The notes under the pieces are model-generated. The model had not been told where the DNA came from. It saw only the letters and a program-made list of their open reading frames with translations, and ran no database searches. Both the position numbers and the translations under genes were made by a program. DNA of 62,084 nucleotides. It comes from an uncultured Flavobacteriaceae bacterium (GTDB taxonomy: Bacteria > Bacteroidota > Bacteroidia > Flavobacteriales > Flavobacteriaceae). Every line of letters begins with the position of its first letter. Within the stretch, counting starts at the first letter, position 1. Location: NCBI GenBank assembly GCA_937901915.1, contig CALGUD010000027.1, forward strand, positions 1-62,084. The letters run 5' to 3'. Positions 1-6,983 of this stretch are shown here, in pieces.

Positions 1-94
1 ATTAATTGTGTTTACTCACCCAAAATTGGGTGTATAAACGCAACTTTTGTTAAAAATAAGGAAAAATCTTATATGAAGAAGTCGGGTTAAAGAT
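1..94 (+). repeat. Dispersed intergenic repeat, copy A
   Basis: Bases 1-55 are identical to 4229-4283, and the similarity continues more loosely to a shared TCGGGTTAA near base 90. The core contains a short inverted repeat, ACCCAA-AA-TTGGGT. A shorter relative lies at 1478-1505. The copies lie in the same orientation. No coding potential is seen. It may have been carried along with the accessory genes between the copies, but no transposase is visible. Confidence 0.8.
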
Positions 95-104
95 AATTGA
101 GTAC

Positions 105-150
105 CATAATCCCATTCCATACACATTTTGCCCCCACTCCTCTGCCCTTT
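105..150 (+). repeat. Dispersed 46-bp repeat, copy 1
   Basis: This stretch (beginning CATAATCCCATTCC and ending CTCCTCTGCCCTTT) recurs with only a few differences at 23719-23765, on the other side of the giant-gene cluster. It is non-coding. Its function is unknown. Confidence 0.75.
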
Positions 151-191
151 GGGCAAAAAGAGTATTTACTCACTACTTTTATATTTTTATA

Positions 192-372
192 GGTGTTCGT
201 GAATCTCGTTCCTCGGTTTATTCATTGTTTACTATTTTAATAAATAAGAATTCATGAATCTCGTTCCTCGATTTCATTACATTTTTAAGAGACTTTAGAA
301 AGAAAAAATAAGAAAAGTGGTTTTTGGTAAAAAGCTTTTTACCAAACCGAGGAAGGAGATTCGCGAACACCG
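192..372. mobile_element. MITE-like element with 28-bp terminal inverted repeats
   Basis: The left end (192-219, GGTGTTCGTGAATCTCG...) matches the reverse complement of the right end (344-371) at about 26 of 28 positions. A second direct copy of the left-end motif sits at 251-274. Next to the right end is a perfect 24-bp palindrome at 323-346 centred on AAAAAGCTTTTT. There is no open frame for a transposase. A related solo end, GATTCACGAATACCG, lies near 6159-6173. The structure fits a non-autonomous miniature element, but target-site duplications are not clear. Confidence 0.6.
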
Positions 373-489
373 ATTTATCAAATAGAAATTGGGTGAGCAA
401 AGCAAAGTTATCCTTCGACTTCGCTCAGGGCAGGATACTTTAAAATTTTAAACTCAAAAAAAACTATCCCGAGATAATACATTTGCCAA

Positions 490-560
490 AGAACCGGTTC
501 AGTCAACACGGCGTTCATATTGTGTCGTACCGACCACACGAACGCTTAGTTATTAACAAC
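490..560 (-). other. Long imperfect hairpin just 3' of the lipoprotein gene
   Basis: Read on the minus strand, the gene's stop codon is followed by GTTAATAACTAAGCGTTCG, a loop, and GAACGCCGTGTTGACTG. The GCGTTC/GAACGC arms pair around a bulged region. The architecture (short conserved ends, extended imperfect stem, placed directly after a stop codon) resembles the hairpin at 3235-3368. It could be a terminator or an attC-like cassette end. The canonical RYYYAAC/GTTRRRY boxes are not matched exactly. Confidence 0.4.
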
Positions 561-562
561 AG

Positions 563-1435
563 TTATTCGTACGTGAACTCTATAACTTTGTTTGTAAATG
601 TTGTATTCTCATAAGATGGGTGTGTAGTAATTGTAGCCCCAGACATTAGTATCTGATTTAACTTGTTATTTGAGTCAAGCTCATAATTAAAGCTTATTTT
701 TTTATATTCTCCTATTAATGTGTAGTTTACATTAAAATCTATATCTACAGATATTATGTTGTTTTTATTAGAGGCTCCAAGTTTATCATAGATTAAAATA
801 AATTTACTACCAAAATCATTAAAAGGATTCTCTACAGTAAAGTTGCTGAATTTAATGTTAGGATTTTCATCATAAGAGTAGGTTCTTGTTATAATACCTC
901 CTGCTTTATTAGTTGTTTTTGTTTTAACAATATTTCCATTTGACATTTCGTAGTCTGTTTCTTTATCAAGTATATATTTTGAGTTTGTAACGTTAGAGGA
1001 AGAATAAAAACGTTCTACTTTAGATAAAAAATTAGTATCATCATAAAAGAATAAAATAGAATCTTTATTTATTATAGTTTCATTTGTGTATTCAGTAGTT
1101 ATTTTAAATAAAATGTATTTTACTTTATTATTTTCTATATGGATAGAATTTTTCTCATTTCTGTTATTATCTGAATTAGTTAGTTCTATTAAGTTCTCGT
1201 TTTTGTATGAAACTTCATAGTTTCTAAGCCCATATATATTAGATACTTTATTGTTGCTGTACGAAAATTGTGCGTCTCCCCATAACCCAGCCATATCTTT
1301 CTGATCAGGATCATTGATGCTTACAAGTTTACTTTCACCAATTGTCTCTTGTTCGGTAATAGGCTCATTATCATTACTTGAACAAGAATAAAATCCCAAA
1401 ATAATTATTACTAAAAATAAATTCACTTTTCTCAT
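563..1435 (-). CDS. Surface or periplasmic lipoprotein, unknown function
   Basis: The 290-aa product begins with a short basic segment, a hydrophobic core and an SPII lipobox ending in Cys18 (GFYSC). An Asp/Asn/Glu-rich linker follows, typical of Bacteroidetes lipoproteins. The rest is a run of beta-strand-like segments with aromatic-alternating patterns (YSYDEN, ISFNYEL, EFTYE), reminiscent of the DUF4595/YD-like lipoproteins of this phylum, such as the one at 34946-35662. No catalytic motif is visible. The gene stands alone between repeats, and a long hairpin follows its stop codon. The lipoprotein call is firm; the family resemblance is inference. Confidence 0.8.
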   Translation of the reverse strand: MRKVNLFLVIIILGFYSCSSNDNEPITEQETIGESKLVSINDPDQKDMAGLWGDAQFSYSNNKVSNIYGLRNYEVSYKNENLIELTNSDNNRNEKNSIHIENNKVKYILFKITTEYTNETIINKDSILFFYDDTNFLSKVERFYSSSNVTNSKYILDKETDYEMSNGNIVKTKTTNKAGGIITRTYSYDENPNIKFSNFTVENPFNDFGSKFILIYDKLGASNKNNIISVDIDFNVNYTLIGEYKKISFNYELDSNNKLNQILMSGATITTHPSYENTTFTNKVIEFTYE

Positions 1436-1477
1436 TATATTTTTTTTAATTATTGTTAACTATATATAAATTCTATT

Positions 1478-1505
1478 GATTGTGTTTACGCACCCAAATT
1501 GGGTG
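1478..1505 (+). repeat. Short relative of dispersed repeat A
   Basis: GATTGTGTTTACGCACCCAA followed by ATTGGGTG matches the core of the repeats at 1 and 4229, with one base missing from the hairpin loop. It lies between two convergent-side minus-strand genes. Confidence 0.6.
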
Positions 1506-1526
1506 CTATCGTTTCTCATCTATGAT

Positions 1527-2525
1527 TTAATTTCCTTTAACACGCATCCACAAATCTTTCATAAGCTGTTTGGCTTCTTCTTTATTTCTTTCTGTTTCAA
1601 TAAATGACACCTCACCCACATCATTCGTGCTAATTTTATATTGAAAAACGAAATTTTGAGCGTTTGGCTTCAGACTTAGCAAACCAAAACGCAGGTCGTT
1701 AAAAAATAAGTCACCATTTTTTTCAGTTATACTATACCAACCTTTTGAAATTTTAATCATGCGTTTTACGTTTTCATTCGTAACTAAATCGCCTAATAAC
1801 GCATGGTTTTTGGGATACATTTCAAAATGAATTGGTTTCGTGTCAAAAAAAGAATAATTCCCAATTAAATAGGCGTCTTTGGTATCAACATTCGCTGTCC
1901 ATAAAATAGTATTAAATGGTGCTGGTTTGGTTTCAACTTCAACATAATCAATTTGTTGGTTTTTTAAGGCTGCTTTAAATTCCTTATAGGCCAATCCTTT
2001 TAATAAAAAGGTTAACGCTAAATACCCGGAGCTTATAAGTAAGCCCATTGTATTGTAAAATTTTCTTTTGGGTGCTTCACGTTTTTGTAATAAGGCTAGT
2101 ATTAATAATATTAAAAAGGGTAGTGTATATAAGGGATCTATTACAAAAATAGTTTTGAAAGCGAGCCTGTAATCTAAAGGCCAAAATAATTGCGTTCCCC
2201 AGGTAGTATGTGCATCTAAAATGGGATGCGTTACGAAACACCAGAAAAACAACCACATCCAACCTTTTGCGTCTTTATACGTTTCATATTTAGAGACCAA
2301 CCAACCAAAAAGGAGTCCGGCCATCACGGAGAAAAAGATAGAGTGTGTAAACCCTCTATGGATCTCTAAGGCAGAGACTGTGCTTGTAAAATGGGATGAC
2401 AAAACATCTAAATCTGGTATGGTGCCTGCTATGGCACCATATAACATGGCTTTATTTCCAACCTTTTTACCAAGAACAGCCTCACCAACAGCAGCTCCTA
2501 AAATTATTTGTGTTAACGAATCCAT
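1527..2525 (-). CDS. YdjM-like membrane-bound metal-dependent hydrolase
   Basis: This 332-aa integral membrane protein belongs to the LexA-regulated YdjM/DUF457 group. The family hallmark is visible near the N-terminus: an MDSLTQIILGAAVGE start, then IPDLDVLSS and HRGFTHS (His57-Ser62 region), which supply conserved Asp and His residues for a putative metal site. Several hydrophobic helices follow, including WLFFWCFVTHPILDAHT with a second His/Asp pair. The C-terminal third is soluble and beta-rich. Its substrate is not known; the family has been linked to membrane lipid or phosphate-ester turnover only by inference. The length is normal and the gene appears intact and monocistronic. Confidence 0.85.
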   Translation of the reverse strand: MDSLTQIILGAAVGEAVLGKKVGNKAMLYGAIAGTIPDLDVLSSHFTSTVSALEIHRGFTHSIFFSVMAGLLFGWLVSKYETYKDAKGWMWLFFWCFVTHPILDAHTTWGTQLFWPLDYRLAFKTIFVIDPLYTLPFLILLILALLQKREAPKRKFYNTMGLLISSGYLALTFLLKGLAYKEFKAALKNQQIDYVEVETKPAPFNTILWTANVDTKDAYLIGNYSFFDTKPIHFEMYPKNHALLGDLVTNENVKRMIKISKGWYSITEKNGDLFFNDLRFGLLSLKPNAQNFVFQYKISTNDVGEVSFIETERNKEEAKQLMKDLWMRVKGN

Positions 2526-2562
2526 TTTCTATAGCAATCTAATTAGGGTATTCGTATTAAGG

Positions 2563-2730
2563 CTATTGTAACACCATAATTTGTACTTTTTTAAATTTGA
2601 CATTGATTAATTTATTTACCAATTCATTGGTTATGGTTAGTGGAAAGGCCATAAAAGTACAATTTTGCTCAATTCCATACTTCTTGAGAATTTTAGCAAT
2701 TTGGGTCGGACTGAATTTGATTATTTTCAT
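2563..2730 (-). CDS. Orphan DbpA-type RNA-binding domain (55 aa)
   Basis: A 55-codon frame runs from ATG at 2730 to TAG at 2563. It aligns over most of its length with the C-terminus of the DEAD-box helicase at 48680-49990: both show GI/GVIE(L)..NCTF/DCTF, then PL/PVSI and a closing KFKK/LKKK-V-I/V pattern. The helicase core is absent. It may be a surviving fragment of a deleted helicase or a genuinely free RNA-binding module. No domain other than this tail is present and the upstream sequence shows no helicase remnants. The start is the only ATG in frame. Confidence 0.5.
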   Translation of the reverse strand: MKIIKFSPTQIAKILKKYGIEQNCTFMAFPLTITNELVNKLINVKFKKVQIMVLQ

Positions 2731-2763
2731 AATAAGAGTTTAAATTTAATACTTTTTCTACTT

Positions 2764-3014
2764 TTAAACTGTACTATTTTTGGGGGAGCTTACAACACTT
2801 TCAGGTAAAGCAGAAATGTTATTTCTCGTAGCACTTATCCAAATTAAAGAGGTTAGTTTACCAATACATCAGGTGGATTTATAAACGCTTGCTCTAATGA
2901 TTTATATGTTAAGTGTTTTGTAGGGAGATCTTCCTGCTCCTTTTCTGTCTCTAGTTCCTGACCGAAAATACCTAAACTGTTTAACAGCAAGAGTGTTGAT
3001 ATTAATAGTCTCAT
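2764..3014 (-). pseudogene. Frameshifted leucine-rich-repeat protein remnant
   Basis: From ATG at 3014 the frame gives a signal peptide (RLLISTLLLLNSLGIFGQ) and an LRR-protein-like N-terminus (YKSLEQAFINPPDVLVN), then stops at 2853. Shifting one base at that point restores an LRR unit, NLTSLIWISATRNNISALPE, running to a stop at 2764. A single-base loss inside GTAAAC|TAACC explains this. Only one repeat remains, so the gene is also truncated at its 3' end. It is probably non-functional. Confidence 0.65.
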
Positions 3015-3375
3015 GTTATAAAAAACTATGTTTAATAAGTATAGTCGAAAAATTCTCCAAACGCTTTTTGTGTATGAGCCGTTGTTGTTCTTTTTTCTTG
3101 CCTGTTGTAACAATTAAAACAGTTGCGTTTTTAATTACCAAATCGAACTGTATATTGTCAGAACAAGAAAACCAAAAGAGTTAAGATTGATAAAAATTAG
3201 GTTTTAAATTTCATTGTCGTTTTCGGTAAAATAGCATACAACGGATTGCAATATGCGTAGGTCGAAGTTTCAAAGCTCCAACTTGTCAAATCCTTACAAT
3301 TTTGAATAAATGTACGAAGCTTAAAATTACCCACATCGCCCGGCTTACGTATATTGCGTGTTGGCAATATGTGCC
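3015..3375. other. Intergenic stretch with attC-like hairpin
   Basis: No gene is supportable here. The main feature is the long imperfect inverted repeat at 3235-3368 directly 3' of the zeta-type toxin gene. The remainder is AT-rich and shows no conserved reading frame. Confidence 0.6.
3235..3368 (-). other. Long imperfect inverted repeat, attC-like
   Basis: The outer arms GCATACAACGGATTGCAATA and TATTGCGTGTTGGCAATA face each other, with GCAATATGCGTAGG pairing to the reverse complement of CTTACGTATATTGC. The unit is about 130 nt and ends eight bases before the toxin stop codon. Hairpins ending in ACAACG...CGTGTTGG are frequent 3' of small accessory genes in flavobacteria as I recall. No integron integrase is present in the window, so the attC reading is only a hypothesis. 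Alternatively it is a large transcription terminator. Confidence 0.45.
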
Positions 3376-3978
3376 TTATTGCTCAATTTTCGTATAAATA
3401 CCAGGAAATCTATGCTTAAAATAATCAGGTAATTCATCCACCATCATCACAATTTCTCCTTGTTCTATTTGCAATAAATTTGAATAAACTTCTTTTTGCA
3501 CCGAATTATCTACAAGCAAAATATTATCGAAAAAGGTATAATGTTCATTCAGGTTTTTATATCCTGCTTTCCATTTTAAATCTATTGTCTGAGAATCTAC
3601 GTAATGTCCTTTAAATTCAGCTCTTTCTTCAACACGTCGTCTGGCTATTTCTTGGTTGTCAAGGCAGAAAAAGATTAAATCGAGCGTGAATCCATGTTTT
3701 TTAAAATGCTCAGGCCAATAAACCGGACTGGAATCAAAATTCGTTTCATAGCAAAAATCTGTTTTATTTGTAACTGACTGTTTTATTGCATCTTCAAAAT
3801 CCTTTGTCGTCTTATCTCTCGCAAATTTATCCCTGAATTCACTATCGGGTAAAATGCTATAATACTCAAGGTATAATTTATCATAATCGAAAGATGTCAA
3901 TCCATCTGGCAAAAAAGATGATGCAAAGGTCGATTTTCCCGCACCATTACATCCAGCTATCACAATCAAGTTAGGCAT
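3376..3978 (-). CDS. Zeta-toxin-like P-loop kinase
   Basis: The 200-aa product has a Walker A motif GCNGAGKST at residues 9-17 and a zeta-type layout: FDYDK after the first strand, a YETNFDS segment near residue 100, and RRRVEERAEFKGH, which supplies the basic LID-like region. Zeta toxins phosphorylate UDP-N-acetylglucosamine in the cytoplasm and block wall synthesis; that is family knowledge, not shown here. Its start overlaps the upstream small gene by 8 bases (3971-3978), the coupling expected of a toxin-antitoxin operon. A long hairpin follows the stop codon. It could instead be a general AAA-type nucleotide kinase of unknown substrate. Confidence 0.8.
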   Translation of the reverse strand: MPNLIVIAGCNGAGKSTFASSFLPDGLTSFDYDKLYLEYYSILPDSEFRDKFARDKTTKDFEDAIKQSVTNKTDFCYETNFDSSPVYWPEHFKKHGFTLDLIFFCLDNQEIARRRVEERAEFKGHYVDSQTIDLKWKAGYKNLNEHYTFFDNILLVDNSVQKEVYSNLLQIEQGEIVMMVDELPDYFKHRFPGIYTKIEQ

Positions 3979-4138
3979 TCGTGCTTAATCCACTTTTATA
4001 CTCTGAACTTAATTTACCTTCTCTTTTCCGAATCTCATATAGTTCAGCGCGCGGTATCACCTGATTATTTAAAATCAACCTCGCTTTACTCATTTGTCGA
4101 GTAACATCTAATCCGGTTATTAATTTATCCTTACACAT
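3971..4138 (-). CDS. Probable antitoxin of the zeta-like module (55 aa)
   Basis: An intact 55-codon frame from ATG at 4138 to TAA at 3971 overlaps the toxin start by 8 bases. The product is charged and predicted helical (LDVTRQMSKARLILNN, ELYEIRKREGKLS) with no membrane segment, as expected for a small neutralising partner. I do not recognise the family. A promoter-like TAATTTTG lies five bases upstream of the start. Function is inferred only from operon structure, size and partner. Confidence 0.6.
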   Translation of the reverse strand: MCKDKLITGLDVTRQMSKARLILNNQVIPRAELYEIRKREGKLSSEYKSGLSTNA

Positions 4139-4142
4139 ACTA

Positions 4143-4173
4143 CAAAATTACAAAAAAATCTAATCAATCGAAA
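4143..4173 (-). promoter_or_regulatory. Candidate promoter of the zeta-like operon
   Basis: On the minus strand TTTCG (4169-4173) is followed 18 bases later by TAATTTTG (4143-4150), matching the Bacteroidetes -7 consensus TAnnTTTG. Just upstream, TTCG-TAATTAT-CGAA forms a short dyad that could be an operator. Confidence 0.45.
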
Positions 4174-4228
4174 TTCGTAATTATCGAAGCTTATCTTTGG
4201 GCATTATTGCCAATTATATATAAACTCA

Positions 4229-4314
4229 ATTAATTGTGTTTACTCACCCAAAATTGGGTGTATAAACGCAACTTTTGTTAAAATAGGGAAAAATTAGGAA
4301 GAAATCGGGTTAAG
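4229..4314 (+). repeat. Dispersed intergenic repeat, copy B
   Basis: The first 55 bases are identical to bases 1-55, and the rest is alignable with small gaps. Together the copies bracket the lipoprotein, YdjM-like, LRR-remnant and zeta-type genes. Confidence 0.8.
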
Positions 4315-4467
4315 TTTAAAACTATTTTTCAATTTTTAAACAGTTCGGTTTTTAGGGAAGCTTACAGATAAGCCTTAATACTAGAGTTGTCGAAACTTTT
4401 ATTCCTATTGCCATAATCCAATTAATTGTTGTCGCAATAAATTGGATTTTTTTTATTCTTTATCTGC

Positions 4468-5469
4468 TCATAAATTTAAATTAAACGCATATTTATTGTA
4501 ATCAATTAAATTTTTTCCATTTTCAAAATTATCTTTCCAGGCATCTTCAAGATGACTTCGTTCAATTATTTCTGTTGTAGTTTTGGATTTAAACTCTTCA
4601 AATACTCTATTTAAAACATCACGTTCTTTTTCCGTGAAAATTTCAGGATTAAATTCCCTGTTATTAACAAATTCTTTACTGTAACCCCAATCATTTTCAC
4701 TTTTATTTATTTTTATTGCTTTAGTACTTTCAATGTAATCGAATATACTATCGTAATTATTTGGCACAGGACCCATATTAATTGCTCTATAGCGAGTTCC
4801 ACTAATAGAAACTACTTCATGTTTATAGTGCAAAAAGTCAGAGTAAAATAATAATTTATTCAATTGAGTTACATATGGCTTCATTCTTTCAGCAAAAAAA
4901 ACAACCATTTCAGTTAGTTTTTCAATATTGGGCTTAACATATCCTGTATAATTATCAGGTAATGAATTTCCTAATAAATAATTTTCAAAGCTGAATGATT
5001 TTAATCTTCTATTTTCTGAAATTAATCGTTCTACTTTATTCAATAATTCTGACTTACCTTTAGAGTCTTCTTTACAAAAACTACTTATCTCGACTAATGA
5101 CTTAAACTTAACAGGGTCATTTGCTAACTGTATTAAATTAGCATTAGATTGATTTGGCACTTCACCATTTTCATAATTTCTATAGCTATTAGCTCCAAAT
5201 CCCAAAATTTCAGACATCTTAGTTGCGGAAACTCCATATTTCGCCCTAATTTCTTTTATCTCTTCTGGAAAGGGCAAGTTGTATTTGTCTCGATACTGAT
5301 TATAAACTTGTTTCATCTTAATAGTATCAAATTCTGTCGTGGTAAAATATTGTTTACTTTTATCACAATAATAACTAGGGTAAATAACATTAAATGAGTC
5401 TTTTCTAAATGACAAATCCTCACTTCTAATTACAATTGACATTTCTTTACCTGTAAATGGGCTTTTCAT
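4468..5469 (-). CDS. MqsA-like HTH antitoxin fused to a Panacea-type domain
   Basis: The 333-aa protein has an MqsA-like N-terminus (about 1-70), but the usual CxxC zinc pair is largely lost: it reads SPFTGKEM, and only YYCDKS retains a cysteine. An MqsA-type helix-turn-helix follows at about 75-120 (YGVSATKMSEILGFGANSYR, then NYENG). Residues about 180-325 resemble the SocA/DUF4065 'Panacea' domain, which neutralises diverse toxins by direct contact. The start lies three bases after the restored stop of the upstream toxin remnant. The protein is therefore the antitoxin and probably the repressor of the module. The Panacea assignment rests on pattern recognition. Confidence 0.75.
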   Translation of the reverse strand: MKSPFTGKEMSIVIRSEDLSFRKDSFNVIYPSYYCDKSKQYFTTTEFDTIKMKQVYNQYRDKYNLPFPEEIKEIRAKYGVSATKMSEILGFGANSYRNYENGEVPNQSNANLIQLANDPVKFKSLVEISSFCKEDSKGKSELLNKVERLISENRRLKSFSFENYLLGNSLPDNYTGYVKPNIEKLTEMVVFFAERMKPYVTQLNKLLFYSDFLHYKHEVVSISGTRYRAINMGPVPNNYDSIFDYIESTKAIKINKSENDWGYSKEFVNNREFNPEIFTEKERDVLNRVFEEFKSKTTTEIIERSHLEDAWKDNFENGKNLIDYNKYAFNLNL

Positions 5470-5472
5470 AAA

Positions 5473-5846
5473 CTATTTAAATTGATATTTCATTGGATAC
5501 TCTGATATATGAAAAGAAATACAGATTACACTTGTACCTTCTACGCCAAGTGTAATTTTTATGTAGATTTCTTTTCCTTTTAGTGTCCTGCCAAAAACCC
5601 ACATTTTTGAACCTCCAAGTTGAGTTTCTTCTTTGAACCTCCAAGTTGAGTTTCTTCAAGTGGTCCTTCACAGTAATCATCAACTTCTAATTTTTCAAGA
5701 ATTCTATTTCTTTCAACCGGCATTACTTCCAAATCAGCAAGAGTCTGCGAATTTTTTCCTCTATCATCGAGAAAAACTATATTCCAGATACTCATTTTTA
5801 ATTTGAACTCCCGAAGAAAGTCCTTTACTTGCTGTTTTGAAGACAT
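5473..5846 (-). pseudogene. MqsR-like toxin disrupted by a 26-bp tandem duplication
   Basis: From ATG at 5846 the frame reads MSSKQQVKDFLREFK through CEGPLEETQLGGS and then runs out of frame to a stop at 5580. Removing one of two perfect 26-bp copies (5606-5631, 5632-5657) joins it to GGSKMWVFGRTLKGKEIYIK and onward to FHISEYPMKYQFK, stopping at 5473, three bases before the antitoxin. The restored product is about 115 aa. It shows the MqsR-type C-terminal pattern (W...R...G.EIYIKI, then a hydrophobic strand, then SFH), consistent with a ribosome-dependent mRNA interferase. In the sequence as given the toxin is truncated at 88 residues and probably inactive. Confidence 0.75.
5606..5657. repeat. 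Perfect 26-bp tandem duplication
   Basis: Two identical head-to-tail units of 26 bases, each running TTTGAACC to GTTTCTTC, lie inside the MqsR-like toxin. Because 26 is not a multiple of three, the second copy shifts the frame. Slippage or recombination between the copies could restore the gene. Confidence 0.95.
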
Positions 5847-5863
5847 GCTTAAAATTCAAAACG

Positions 5864-5943
5864 CAAATATATGAAATTAATTTAAAAAAATACTTTAAAG
5901 TGCAATAAACACTTATTAACAAAAATATTTGCAACTTTAAAGT
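5864..5943 (-). promoter_or_regulatory. Promoter and two palindromic operators of the MqsRA-like operon
   Basis: On the minus strand a -7 element TATATTTG lies at 5864-5871, 18 bases upstream of the toxin start. The perfect palindrome ACTTTAAAGT occurs twice, at 5892-5901 and 5934-5943, 42 bases apart (about four helical turns). Both are flanked by TTGCA-like sequence facing inwards. The first overlaps the expected -33 region. Escherichia coli MqsA represses through paired palindromes, so autoregulation by the HTH antitoxin is a reasonable inference. Confidence 0.6.
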
Positions 5944-6788
5944 AAAACAACTTAAACGTATTGCTAAAATCCTGGATATTGATATCCGAATTATTGGTGT
6001 CTACTAAAAAAGATTCCAGGTAAAGTTAGATTTGTTGGGCGTGCCCCTCCTCTACTTCGCTAAAGCTTCGTAGCTAGTCGGGTCGGGCTATCCGCACTAC
6101 ACGCCTGCCCGTCCGTAGCCATGCGAAGGCGGGGTAGTTTGCTCCAAATAAGCGAAGCGATTCACGAATACCGTTAAAAAACAATATCAATTAATGAGTA
6201 ATCCCTCACGCGGCTTTAAAAGAGTAAAGCCGAAAACTTCATCCATTTTTGCTAAAAAAGCGGTATGTAAAAGTATGGCATTCGCAAAATTGTTTAGAAT
6301 CAATTCAGTAATTATTACTCCCGGTCACAAGAGAAAAATTAGTTTGATCAAAATTAATCACTACATATTCATTGTGAGATGTGTCATTGAATAACCATAA
6401 ATAAAGGATAAAAGTATTTATTTTATAACAAATCATAGAAAAAGTAAATAAACTACTACTCATATAATTTTCTTCCTAAAAATGACCTACCCTATCCATT
6501 TATAAATTTCACTAAAGCATTATGTGTTTACGTAATTAGAATAAAACATAGGGTGTATGGCAGCAAGAAAATTCAATAATCCTTAGATCAAAAATCCCGT
6601 TAAATATAAAGGGATTAAAGAGTGGTTAAGTATAAATCTTATTTAAAATGTAAAAAATTTTTATTTTTTTTATGAAAAAACGTACATTTATGCCTGTCAG
6701 TGAAATATCACCTTTGTTGATTGTACTTTATTGATAGAAAAGATAAAGTTGTATTCTGTAAAGAGTACTATTGTTTTAATGTAAAAAA
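5944..6788. other. Long intergenic stretch upstream of the giant-gene cluster
   Basis: No convincing gene is seen. A short in-frame run without a start codon, QLKRIAKILDIDIRIIGVY, at about 5947-6006 may be the tail of a lost HTH gene. A GC-rich repeat lies at 6037-6136, followed by a MITE-like solo end near 6159-6173. From about 6400 the sequence is strongly AT-rich. TACATTTA (6683-6690) is a weak match to TAnnTTTG and could serve the downstream cluster. Confidence 0.55.
6037..6136. repeat. GC-rich intergenic repeat of flavobacterial type
   Basis: GGGCGTGCCCCTCCT, then GTCGGGTCGGGCTATCCGC, then ACTACACGCC form a GC-rich island in AT-rich surroundings. Sequences with the phrase GGTCGGGCTATCCGC recur between genes in many Flavobacteriia as I remember them. 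It is non-coding. Only one copy is present in this window. Confidence 0.5.
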
Positions 6789-6950
6789 ATGCCAACCAAA
6801 AAATACCATTCCAATACAGATCATAAAGAGACATTATTACTGTCTAATGATTCAAAAGAACACATAGAAAACATTATCGCAGAATATATTTGGGAATATA
6901 GTTTCTCATATAAAACTGAGATGAATATTTTTTTAAGGGCTCTTTTATAA
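6789..6950 (+). CDS. Possible small leader protein of the giant-gene cluster (53 aa)
   Basis: An ATG at 6789 opens a 53-codon frame ending at 6950, 33 bases before the first clear gene of the cluster. The product (start MPTKKYHSNTDHK, end NIFLRALL) is acidic in the middle and has no signal or membrane segment. There is no strong Shine-Dalgarno sequence, only an A-rich leader, which is common in this phylum. I do not recognise it. It could be the first gene of the operon or an accidental frame. Confidence 0.35.
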   Translation: MPTKKYHSNTDHKETLLLSNDSKEHIENIIAEYIWEYSFSYKTEMNIFLRALL

Positions 6951-6983
6951 GCTTGGAAGGTAACATGAAAAAACATTTATAAA

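Larger units (their letters stand above)
1..562. other. Gene-free stretch holding repeats
   Basis: No supportable gene is seen. The stretch contains repeat copy A, a 46-bp dispersed repeat at 105-150, a MITE-like element at 192-372, a common intergenic motif (CCTTCGACTTCGCTCAGG) near 413-430 and a long hairpin at about 490-560. A 60-codon open frame at 218-400 is only the MITE-like repeat read through. Confidence 0.7.
4139..4467. other. Intergenic stretch between two toxin-antitoxin modules
   Basis: It contains the zeta-operon promoter, dispersed repeat copy B (4229-4314) and an inverted repeat, AATCCAATT/AATTGGATT, at 4415-4448 followed by a T-run on the plus strand. No gene is seen. Confidence 0.6.

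Noticed and set aside
218..400. 60-codon minus-strand frame
   Set aside because: It reads through the inverted repeats of the MITE-like element.
4415..4454. Intrinsic terminator on the plus strand
   Set aside because: The hairpin and T-run are real but no plus-strand gene ends upstream. In the minus direction there is no T-run, so I did not list it as a terminator.
5947..6006. Plus-strand fragment QLKRIAKILDIDIRIIGVY as a gene
   Set aside because: No start codon and only about 20 residues; at most the tail of a lost HTH gene.
6194..6394. 66-codon plus-strand frame
   Set aside because: No recognisable domain, no ribosome-binding signal and an atypical composition; it begins just after the repeats and looks accidental.
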